From: Pseudomonadota bacterium
GTDB taxonomy: Bacteria > Pseudomonadota > Gammaproteobacteria > Burkholderiales > Burkholderiaceae_B
Assembly: GCA_021793875.1 (NCBI GenBank)
Contig: JAJYRX010000003.1
Span: 1 to 20,534 of the forward strand
Reading direction: 5' to 3'
Length of the DNA: 20,534 nucleotides
Position 1 is the first letter of the stretch. Each line of letters starts with the position of its first letter. A program made the translations under genes and the position numbers. This document shows positions 14,210 through 20,534 of this stretch, one piece after another. The notes below the pieces were generated by a model, which was not told the origin of the DNA, ran no database searches, and saw only the letters and a program-made list of their open reading frames with translations.

Positions 14210-14215
14210 ACCTTA

Positions 14216-14247
14216 AAAGTGGCTGGCCGCGACCAGCAAGCCACTTT
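14216..14247 (-). terminator. Intrinsic terminator directly after prs (first of two)
   Basis: AAAGTGG (14216-14222) pairs with CCACTTT (14241-14247). CTGG (14223-14226) pairs with CCAG (14233-14236) around a CCGCGA loop, leaving a 4-base bulge. On the minus strand the stem ends in TTTTAAGG. It starts 8 bases after the prs stop, as expected for a prs terminator. Confidence 0.7.
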
Positions 14248-14254
14248 GAAAAAA

Positions 14255-15205
14255 CTAATCAGCAAAAAGTGAACTTACAGATTCAGCGTTAGAAATACGC
14301 AGGATAGTTTCACCTAGCAAGGAAGCACAGGATAACTGCCTTATGCGCTTGCATGCTCGTGCTTCATCTGTAAGTGGTATGGTGTCTGTAACAACCAGCT
14401 CATCCAGTTCAGATTCAGCTACACGTTCTATGGCTCCACCAGACAGAACCGGATGTGTGCAGTAAGCATATACCGAGGTGGCACCACGTTCTTTTAGAGC
14501 AGATGCCGCTTTGCAAAGTGTTCCGGCTGTATCGACCATATCGTCCATAATTATGCAGGTACGCCCTTCTACCTCTCCGATTATGTTCATAACTTCAGAA
14601 ACGTTTGCACGGGGACGTCGTTTATCAATTATGGCCAGATCGGCTTCCAACTGCTTTGCCAGGGCACGCGCCCTTACAACTCCACCTATGTCGGGTGAAA
14701 CCACTACTAGATCTTGGAAATTTCGTCTCCAGATATCGCCCAGCAAAATAGGGCCAGCATATATGTTATCTACAGGAATGTCGAAAAAACCTTGAATTTG
14801 GTCGGCGTGAAGATCCATAGTAAGCACGCGATCTACACCTACCACCTGCAACATATTGGCCACTACCTTCGCAGATATTGCCACACGCGCTGACCTTGGA
14901 CGACGATCTTGGCGGGCATAGCCAAAGTATGGAATAGCAGCGGTAATTTTTCCGGCTGAGGAGCGCCTTAAAGCATCTACCATAACCATTATTTCCATTA
15001 GGTTATCGTTAGTAGGTGCGCATGTTGGCTGCAATACGAAAACGTCTTTACCACGAACATTTTCATTTATTTCAACCATTACTTCACCGTCGGAGAACCG
15101 TCCTACCATCATTTTGCCCAGGGACATATCGAGGTGATTAGCTACATCTACCGCTAAACGTGTGTTTGCGGTGCCGGTGAAGATCATGAAGCGGTCTTGT
15201 GACAT
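14255..15205 (-). CDS. prs: Ribose-phosphate pyrophosphokinase Prs
   Basis: Prs makes 5-phosphoribosyl 1-pyrophosphate from ribose 5-phosphate and ATP, feeding nucleotide, histidine and tryptophan synthesis. The product is 316 residues, the normal length. It contains [75 protein letters not shown], and the PRPP-binding [10 protein letters not shown]. The open frame extends upstream into the tRNA gene, but [21 protein letters not shown] is the familiar betaproteobacterial N-terminus, so the ATG at 15205 is used. Only 17 bases separate it from the mature 3' end of tRNA-Gln, and none look like a ribosome-binding site. Confidence 0.97.
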   Translation of the reverse strand: MSQDRFMIFTGTANTRLAVDVANHLDMSLGKMMVGRFSDGEVMVEINENVRGKDVFVLQPTCAPTNDNLMEIMVMVDALRRSSAGKITAAIPYFGYARQDRRPRSARVAISAKVVANMLQVVGVDRVLTMDLHADQIQGFFDIPVDNIYAGPILLGDIWRRNFQDLVVVSPDIGGVVRARALAKQLEADLAIIDKRRPRANVSEVMNIIGEVEGRTCIIMDDMVDTAGTLCKAASALKERGATSVYAYCTHPVLSGGAIERVAESELDELVVTDTIPLTDEARACKRIRQLSCASLLGETILRISNAESVSSLFAD

Positions 15206-15222
15206 GATGGTAGTGTCGTGGG

Positions 15223-15299
15223 TGGCTGGGGAAGAAGGATTCGAACCTTCGCATGCCGGAATCAAAATCCGGTGCCTTAACCAGCTTGGCTATTCCCCA
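15223..15299 (-). tRNA. tRNA-Gln (anticodon UUG)
   Basis: The 77-base gene folds into a full cloverleaf: acceptor stem TGGGGAA/TTCCCCA, D arm, anticodon stem CCGGA/TCCGG with loop TTTTGAT (anticodon TTG), and T stem GAAGG/CCTTC with loop TTCGAAT. The discriminator is G and the 3' CCA is encoded. It lies 5 bases after the ispE stop and 17 bases before prs on the same strand, a position conserved in betaproteobacteria. It is probably processed from a polycistronic transcript. Confidence 0.97.
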
Positions 15300-15304
15300 A
15301 TTTT

Positions 15305-16207
15305 TTAACTGCTTGTCCAGTGTTTGAGCGGATGTTCGTTCAAACCTTCAGTAAGCCAGGTTTGCCTTATTACCCGCGACGTTACGCTTTCGCGTGTTTT
15401 TATTTTAACTGAAATTTTTTGTTGTATCAGCCTGGCTTGATCCAGTGATTTTGATTCAACAAAAAAGCAAGATCCGGAACCAGTCATACGGGCGTTTAAA
15501 CCCAAGCCCTTTAAAACCTGCGCTGTATTATATACGTTTGGCTGTGTTTTAAAAGCAACTGCTTCTAGATTGTTCTGACCAAAGTATCCTGGCCCTTGCC
15601 AATCAGTAAAGTCCGAAACTTTAACTAATTTTGTGTCACGTGTCAAATCATTATGCTTAAACACTACAGTGGTATTTACTGATGCGTCTGGCATTACCAG
15701 CACATAATATGCTGGTTTAAGGTGTACAGTTTCAAAAATGTCGCCTGTACCCTGAGCAAATACAGAATCCCCATTCACGAATACTGGTACATCAGCACCA
15801 AGGCTTCTTGCCAACTCTGTTAGCTGATCACGATTTAAACCCGTATCCCATAGCCTGTTTAAAGCTATAAGAGCGCTTGCCGCATTACTGGATCCCCCGC
15901 CCAGACCTGCCCCCGCCGGTATATTTTTTCTAATATTAATATTTACACCGTAGTTAGAAGAAGTAGCCTTCTGCAAAAGCATACCAGCCTTAATCGCTAA
16001 GTCTTCATGCTCAGGCCAACCTAAATGCTCACTATTAACAAGCCTTATTTGACCATCTGTGCGAAGTTCAAAATCGAGAATGTCGTATAAATCTACAAAC
16101 CTGAATACCGTTTGCAGCATATGGTATCCGTCACTACGTTGACCAACAACGTGCAGAAACAGATTAATTTTGGCTGGCGCCGGAACGTCGTATAGCACGG
16201 ACTTCAT
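15305..16207 (-). CDS. ispE: 4-diphosphocytidyl-2-C-methyl-D-erythritol kinase IspE
   Basis: IspE phosphorylates CDP-methylerythritol in the MEP pathway of isoprenoid synthesis. The 300-residue GHMP-kinase product has the N-terminal PAPAKINLFLHV with K13, the ATP-binding PAGAGLGGGSSNAA (97-110), LGADVPVF with the catalytic aspartate, and the closing MTGSGSCFF motif. AGGG lies about 9 bases before the ATG, within the end of lolB, only 3 bases away. The stop is 5 bases before tRNA-Gln. Confidence 0.97.
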   Translation of the reverse strand: MKSVLYDVPAPAKINLFLHVVGQRSDGYHMLQTVFRFVDLYDILDFELRTDGQIRLVNSEHLGWPEHEDLAIKAGMLLQKATSSNYGVNINIRKNIPAGAGLGGGSSNAASALIALNRLWDTGLNRDQLTELARSLGADVPVFVNGDSVFAQGTGDIFETVHLKPAYYVLVMPDASVNTTVVFKHNDLTRDTKLVKVSDFTDWQGPGYFGQNNLEAVAFKTQPNVYNTAQVLKGLGLNARMTGSGSCFFVESKSLDQARLIQQKISVKIKTRESVTSRVIRQTWLTEGLNEHPLKHWTSS

Positions 16208-16210
16208 TAG

Positions 16211-16798
16211 CTACGACCCTGATATAGCAAGCCTGACACTAATTTCGCCCTGATGTCCGTGCCGGTTGAGCCTAATAAGAGTTGGCCCAAGTGAGTCATA
16301 GCGGCTCAACTGTACACGCCAGCCATGTTGCTCAAAATAAGCAAGGTTTCCATCTTTATCGTTTTCAACATTGCTGGCATCTGGTTTCCCTGTGTTTCCG
16401 TGAAGCCAGGAACGCAGACCTGAAACTGGTATTGGACTACCTAAAACCTGCTCCACAAGGTGATCTGGAGTATATGCTAACTCACGTTGACCATTGCTGC
16501 GCTCTAGCACAGCCATATCTGGGTTAACCAGAACACGCGCCATAGTGCTTCCCACTGGGTTGGTGAGATCTAATTGCAGACTTTCCCCATTATCTGACCA
16601 GACAAACCCTCCTTGCACAGCTTCTCTGCTGCCATCTGCCTTTTGTACATTTAGAGAAAATCGCCCAGACCTATGCAACTCATTTTGAGTGACGGAGTAA
16701 CCTGCACTAGGGGGCGTGGCACATGAAGTTACAAGTACAGCCAGCAATACCAATGCCCACACAAAAAAGCGATTTAAAAAATATTTATTGACAAGCAT
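16211..16798 (-). CDS. lolB: Outer-membrane lipoprotein insertase LolB
   Basis: LolB receives lipoproteins from LolA and inserts them in the outer membrane. The 195-residue protein begins with a signal sequence of about 25 residues ending in the lipobox V-T-S-C, with C26 as lipidation site. The mature part has LHRSGRFSLNVQKADG, GGFVWSDNGESLQLDLTNPVGSTMARV, and a long beta-rich remainder, the LolB/LolA fold. Recognition rests on this pattern and on the conserved position between the TPR protein and ispE. It starts 11 bases after the TPR gene; no clear ribosome site is visible. Confidence 0.88.
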   Translation of the reverse strand: MLVNKYFLNRFFVWALVLLAVLVTSCATPPSAGYSVTQNELHRSGRFSLNVQKADGSREAVQGGFVWSDNGESLQLDLTNPVGSTMARVLVNPDMAVLERSNGQRELAYTPDHLVEQVLGSPIPVSGLRSWLHGNTGKPDASNVENDKDGNLAYFEQHGWRVQLSRYDSLGPTLIRLNRHGHQGEISVRLAISGS

Positions 16799-16809
16799 TA
16801 TTCAATATT

Positions 16810-18594
16810 TCAGGAATCTGGTAACTGTACGTTAAAGCGTTTAAGGGTTTTAACCAAAGTTTCATTTTCGGAGTCACGCTTATACCCTTCGGCCCATATA
16901 CGTCGCGCCTCGTCTTTTTTATTACTACGCCATAACACTTCGCCAAGATGGGCCGCAACTTCTGTATCGGGCATTTGACTGTATGCCTGTCTAAGGTAGT
17001 TAAGCGCAGCTTCAAGATCGTTTACCCTATAAAAGTACCAACCTACACTATCTAGTATGTACGGGTTGTCAGGGTCTAGCTCTAATGCATGCTCAAGCAG
17101 CTTACCTGCTTCATCTAGCCTCCTGTTTTGATCAGTAAGGGTGTACCCAAGGGAATTATATGGGTTAGCATTTTCAGGGTCTAACTCCATAACCTTAAGC
17201 ATAAGAGCTTCAAAAGGCTCGTATTTTCCTTGCAGAATGTACATCATGCCAAGATCGTACTTAATATTGGGGTTATCTGGTATTTCTTTATCGGCTTTAA
17301 CAAGCAGATCTACTGCTGTTTCCGTAAAGCCCGCCTCACGATAAATTGAAGCAAGCGTTATGGCTGCCGTTGCGCGCTGCTCATCATTAGCCATGGTTAA
17401 CGACTCAATTGTGTCACGCGCCATATCAAGTTCACCCATACGTCCCTGTATTATCGCTTTCATAATTTGCGACTCAAACTGGACAGATGGTTCGTCTATT
17501 AAGTCAATTTGACGCACGGCCTCACCTAGGTCTCCTTCCTCTTCTGCAATTCTTACAAGCAGCATACGAGCATCGGAAACATCGGATTGTGCACTTGTAA
17601 CGCTATCATCAAGAGATTCCCTACGCTGAGTTTGCACATTTATATACTCGTTAATCAGACTTTTAGCCCTTTCATACTGGCCTGCCTGAGCACGTATTTC
17701 AGCCTCACCGAATAGAAGATCAAAATCTTCTGGAGACTTCTTGCGCAATTGACTTATATAAGACAAAGCAAGCGAGTATTCTGACCTGCCTACTAGTCGG
17801 TTTATAAACAGCATTTGCATTTTGCGGGAATCAGGATTGTTGCTGATCCAGTCTTCTGCACGTCGTATTGCTTCGTTAGGGCTTACGCGCAAGCCGTACT
17901 CCAGCACTCGCTGAGCAGCTGCTTCAGAATTTTTCTCCAACCTTAAAGCCTTACCCGCCTCGGAGTATGCCCGCTTGGCATCGTCTGCTGCCCACGCTGC
18001 ATCGGCTAAGGCCAAGCGGCTAATAGCCATGTTTAGAAGCTTTTTATCTAGCACTTTGTCAAGAATTTCAAGTGCCAGCTTCTTATCGGGCATTTTGCTA
18101 ATTATTGCCGAAGCATGCATAACCGCCTGCTCTTTATTTTCTGCGCCCTTTATACGCTTGCTTAGCGCATTTGCTAACCCTGATGTATTACCACTAGTTG
18201 CAGCTAACGCAAGTGATGAAGCAACGGCGTCTGGATCGTCTGGATCAAGGTTTGCCCATGTACGCGCCGCCTGATATGCCAAATCCATATTACGGCTTGC
18301 CATTGCGGCTTGAAAGCCTCGTTGCGCAAGACGAGGATCCATGGTTGTACGAGCCATTTCAGTAAATATTTGGGCTGCCTGATCGAAATCACCCTCTTGG
18401 GCCGAGAGCTCGGCGACCAATATGTGAAATAATATAGATGAGGTTAGATTTACTTCAGGCAGGTTACCTGCACGTAAATGCACCTTGGCATCATCGTCAA
18501 CATTAATTTCGGGACCATGGGTGGCACATGCGCCGCCCAGAAGAACGAATGCCGACGCAAATAACACCACAAATAAAGAAAATATACTTTTCAT
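16810..18594 (-). CDS. Exported TPR-repeat protein upstream of lolB
   Basis: The 594-residue protein has an N-terminal signal sequence (MKSIFSLFVVLFASAFVLLGGACA). C23 could be a lipidation site, but glycine at -3 fits the lipobox poorly, so cleavage by signal peptidase I is an alternative. The rest is built of helical TPR units, for example DFDQAAQIFTEMARTTMDPRLAQRGF near the N-terminus, and PYNSLGYTLTDQNRRLDEA with ILDSVGWYFYRVNDLEAALNYL near the C-terminus. These C-terminal segments are typical of the TPR protein that precedes lolB in many beta- and gammaproteobacteria. Its function is not established; a periplasmic or outer-membrane scaffold is a reasonable inference. It heads the minus-strand series and diverges from mutM with an 85-bp spacer in which I see no convincing promoter. 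Confidence 0.9.
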   Translation of the reverse strand: MKSIFSLFVVLFASAFVLLGGACATHGPEINVDDDAKVHLRAGNLPEVNLTSSILFHILVAELSAQEGDFDQAAQIFTEMARTTMDPRLAQRGFQAAMASRNMDLAYQAARTWANLDPDDPDAVASSLALAATSGNTSGLANALSKRIKGAENKEQAVMHASAIISKMPDKKLALEILDKVLDKKLLNMAISRLALADAAWAADDAKRAYSEAGKALRLEKNSEAAAQRVLEYGLRVSPNEAIRRAEDWISNNPDSRKMQMLFINRLVGRSEYSLALSYISQLRKKSPEDFDLLFGEAEIRAQAGQYERAKSLINEYINVQTQRRESLDDSVTSAQSDVSDARMLLVRIAEEEGDLGEAVRQIDLIDEPSVQFESQIMKAIIQGRMGELDMARDTIESLTMANDEQRATAAITLASIYREAGFTETAVDLLVKADKEIPDNPNIKYDLGMMYILQGKYEPFEALMLKVMELDPENANPYNSLGYTLTDQNRRLDEAGKLLEHALELDPDNPYILDSVGWYFYRVNDLEAALNYLRQAYSQMPDTEVAAHLGEVLWRSNKKDEARRIWAEGYKRDSENETLVKTLKRFNVQLPDS

Positions 18595-18679
18595 TTAGAT
18601 AAACTATGCTTGCGCAACCCTTAGTGCTGTAAAGCAAAATATAACAGCAAAACAATATTTTAGATGCTAGTTAACTTTT

Positions 18680-19507
18680 ATGCCTGAATTACCAGAAGTT
18701 GAAACCACCAGACGCGGCCTTGATTCCGTTATAACTGGGCAAACCCTTAGCCAATTTGTTGTACATAACCCACGCATGCGATGGCCAGTAATTCCCGAGA
18801 TGGGAAGCCTCATCATTGGTCATAAGGTACAGTCCTGTGACCGTCGTGGCAAATATTTGCTATTTAAGTTTTCGCACGGAACTCAGCTAGTACATTTAGG
18901 TATGTCTGGTTCTCTTCGTCGCGTAAACCCCAACGATACTCTTCTAAAGCACGACCATATAGAGTGGTGGTTTAACGATGCACGATTTGTTTTACATGAT
19001 CCGCGAAGGTTTGGTTGTGTACTTTGGCATCCTGCAAGCAAAGGGCCTGCAGAAGAAAACCATCCTCTCTTAGTAAAACTAGGTATAGAGCCCTTCGACC
19101 CCGAATTCACAGGAGCCTGGCTTCACAAACGCCTTGCTGGTAAAAAGCAGGCTATAAAACAGGCCTTACTGGGTGGTACTATAGTTGTTGGAGTTGGCAA
19201 TATATATGCTTCTGAAGCTTTGTTTAAAGCTGGTATAAGGCCAACCACAGCTGCTGGGAAAATATCACTTAAGCGTTGCAAATCCCTTGTGGCAAGCATA
19301 CAACAAACGCTTAAACAAGCGTTGGAGTCTGGTGGATCAACACTGCGTGACTACATTAATGCTACTGGCGAACCAGGGGCGTATTTTGAGCTCCATGCTC
19401 AAGTTTACGATAAAGAAGGAAAACCCTGTAAAGCATGTGGCACGTCCATAGTTAGAATAGTGCAAGGGCAGCGTGCTACCTACTACTGCCCTAGCTGTCA
19501 ACGCTAA
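18680..19507 (+). CDS. mutM: Formamidopyrimidine-DNA glycosylase MutM (Fpg)
   Basis: MutM excises 8-oxoguanine and formamidopyrimidines and nicks the abasic site. The 275-residue product starts with the obligatory MPELPEVE (P2 and E3 before Met removal). It has the lysine in DRRGKYLLF, HLGMSGSLR, VGVGNIYASEALF, and a C-terminal zinc finger C250-x2-C253-x16-C270-x2-C273 with its arginine in GQRATYYC. The length and all catalytic features match the family. No clear ribosome site precedes the ATG. It diverges from the TPR gene and overlaps by 4 bases the stop of the FAD-linked dehydrogenase gene on the other strand. Confidence 0.97.
   Translation: MPELPEVETTRRGLDSVITGQTLSQFVVHNPRMRWPVIPEMGSLIIGHKVQSCDRRGKYLLFKFSHGTQLVHLGMSGSLRRVNPNDTLLKHDHIEWWFNDARFVLHDPRRFGCVLWHPASKGPAEENHPLLVKLGIEPFDPEFTGAWLHKRLAGKKQAIKQALLGGTIVVGVGNIYASEALFKAGIRPTTAAGKISLKRCKSLVASIQQTLKQALESGGSTLRDYINATGEPGAYFELHAQVYDKEGKPCKACGTSIVRIVQGQRATYYCPSCQR
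19465..19492 (-). terminator. Hairpin after the FAD dehydrogenase gene, inside mutM
   Basis: AGGGCAG (19465-19471) and CTGCCCT (19486-19492) form a 7-bp perfect stem with a 14-base loop. It begins 11 bases after the minus-strand stop, and the minus strand continues TTGCACTATT. The bases also encode the zinc-finger end of MutM. The U-tract is weak. Confidence 0.35.
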
Positions 19508-20534
19508 ACCACCTTGCCTGGGTTCATAATATTTTTTGGGTCTAGAACCTTCTTAATTTGACGCATAAGCTCAAGCTCTACAGGGTCTTTGTAACGCGGA
19601 AGCAAATCGCGCTTAAGTTGCCCAACACCATGCTCTGCGCTTATTGAGCCATTAAATGTATGCACGCTATCGTGTACAACCTGGTAGATATCATCCTGCG
19701 CCTCTAGCAAACGCTCTTGCGACCACTCGGTTCCTGTAGCTAGGTTGTAATGCAAATTACCGTCACCCAGATGGCCAAAAATAATGTGTGTCAGCCCTTC
19801 AAAATGCTGCTGCACCAGCTCGTTTGTGGTGTGGACAAAATCAGGTATAAGAGAAACCGGGATAGATACATCGTGCTTTATACCCTTGCCAAAAGCACGC
19901 TCGGCTAGCGGTATGCTTTCCCGCAAGTGCCATAAAGCATTGCTCTGAGAAATGTTCTCTGCAATTACTGCATCGTGTGCCAGCCCTTGTTCTAGTGTCT
20001 CGCCTAGTATTACCTCAAACCGCTCTCGCGCATGCTCTTCACTTTCACTATCTGATAGCTCTAACAATGCAAACCATGGGGATTCAGCAGATGCTCCCTC
20101 AAATGGAATGCGCTGCTCCGGGTAACACTGCACCACACCGTGCAAACAATTTCCTGCTATAAGCTCAAAGCCTGTAAGCGCAGGCCCAAATCCGCGCCTA
20201 GCAATGCTTAATACTTTGACGGCGTTATCTATTGAATCTAGTGCCAACATAGCTGTGCACTGAGCTACAGGCTGGGGGAAAAGTTTTAACGTAGCCGCAG
20301 TAATAATACCCAAGGTACCCTCACTTCCTATAAACAGGTTCCTAAGGTCATAACCTGTGTTGTCTTTACGCAGCCCCCTTAACCCGTGCATTATTTCACC
20401 AGTAGCAGTTACAACCTCAAGCCCCAGCGTTAAATCACGAGCATTTCCGTAACGCAATACTTGCGTGCCACCAGCATTGGTTGCCAAGTTGCCGCCTATA
20501 GTACAGCTACCTTCGGCAGCAAGACTAAGCAGAT
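19504..20534 (-). CDS. GlcD-type FAD-linked dehydrogenase, C-terminal part (cut by window edge)
   Basis: The frame stays open to the right window edge, so the true start lies outside; about 342 residues are visible. They begin in the FAD-binding (PCMH) domain, with EGSCTIGGNLATNAGGTQVLRYG and YDLRNLFIGSEGTLGIIT. They continue into the FAD-oxidase C-terminal domain, with GHLGDGNLHYN (the H-x-GDGN-x-H metal/substrate motif) and SAEHGVGQLKRDLLPRYKDPVELELMRQIKKVLDPKNIMNPGKVV. The family includes glycolate oxidase subunit GlcD, D-lactate dehydrogenase and D-2-hydroxyglutarate dehydrogenase. These reduce the respiratory chain or an electron carrier, and the visible part does not decide between them. 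An internal TTG at 20487 is not a true start. It is tail to tail with mutM with a 4-base overlap. Confidence 0.9.
   Translation of the reverse strand, partial: LLSLAAEGSCTIGGNLATNAGGTQVLRYGNARDLTLGLEVVTATGEIMHGLRGLRKDNTGYDLRNLFIGSEGTLGIITAATLKLFPQPVAQCTAMLALDSIDNAVKVLSIARRGFGPALTGFELIAGNCLHGVVQCYPEQRIPFEGASAESPWFALLELSDSESEEHARERFEVILGETLEQGLAHDAVIAENISQSNALWHLRESIPLAERAFGKGIKHDVSIPVSLIPDFVHTTNELVQQHFEGLTHIIFGHLGDGNLHYNLATGTEWSQERLLEAQDDIYQVVHDSVHTFNGSISAEHGVGQLKRDLLPRYKDPVELELMRQIKKVLDPKNIMNPGKVV

Noticed and set aside
15206..15265. N-terminal extension of prs reaching into tRNA-Gln
   Set aside because: The extra residues are encoded by the tRNA 3' half; the ATG at 15205 gives the familiar Prs N-terminus.
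1..20534. CRISPR arrays, insertion sequences, phage genes, attachment sites
   Set aside because: No direct-repeat arrays, transposase or integrase frames, or terminal repeats were seen; the gene content is uniformly chromosomal.

Overview
The window looks like a chromosomal segment from a betaproteobacterium, most likely Burkholderiales and close to Alcaligenaceae. Two things support this. The run lolB, ispE, tRNA-Gln, prs, rplY, pth, ychF is the classical betaproteobacterial order, and from memory the Prs protein reads almost like a Bordetella Prs. The DNA is AT-leaning with many ATA isoleucine codons, unlike the GC-rich Bordetella type, so a lower-GC relative is inferred. A genus cannot be fixed from sequence alone. 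Every gene belongs to a known family. I see no phage, transposon, CRISPR array or other mobile element.

Left part (1-4815): the 5' end of an MFS permease gene (minus, cut by the window edge) diverges from a molybdenum-cofactor (Moco) cassette. moaC-moaD-moaE-moaB-moeA run on the plus strand and meet moaA-mobA on the minus strand tail to tail. Together they cover GTP to cPMP, molybdopterin, adenylylated molybdopterin, molybdate insertion and the bis-MGD form. The MoaD-activating enzyme MoeB is not in the window. The moaA start codon lies in one arm of a 9-bp inverted repeat.

Centre-left (4865-7582): a UspA-type stress protein and a DUF442 (TIGR01244-type) protein on minus, then nnrS-nsrR on plus. 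A sequence close to the NsrR operator consensus sits between DUF442 and nnrS. With the Moco genes, this suggests nitrate/nitrite respiration or denitrification with nitric-oxide defence: Moco for a molybdoenzyme such as nitrate reductase, NsrR as NO sensor, NnrS and DUF442 as NO-stress genes. No reductase gene is in the window.

Centre (7554-10964): serA (minus) diverges from a MATE exporter gene on plus, which is joined by a TAATG overlap to a solitary LivF/UrtE-type ABC ATPase gene with no permease. The serA-MATE spacer holds repeated CCACAA/TTGTGG half-sites.

Right part (10968-18594, all minus): in transcription order, a TPR protein, lolB, ispE, tRNA-Gln(UUG), prs, rplY, pth, a CPBP-family membrane protein and ychF. 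Two tandem intrinsic terminators divide this run between prs and rplY. Divergent from the TPR gene is mutM (plus), which meets a partial GlcD-type FAD-linked dehydrogenase gene (minus) that runs off the right edge.

Genes are packed very tightly. Three of four convergent junctions overlap and the fourth has a 3-bp gap. Several terminator-like hairpins are therefore encoded inside the 3' coding end of the opposing gene. No gene-free stretch exceeds 300 bases; the longest are 5773-5931 and 8760-8898.
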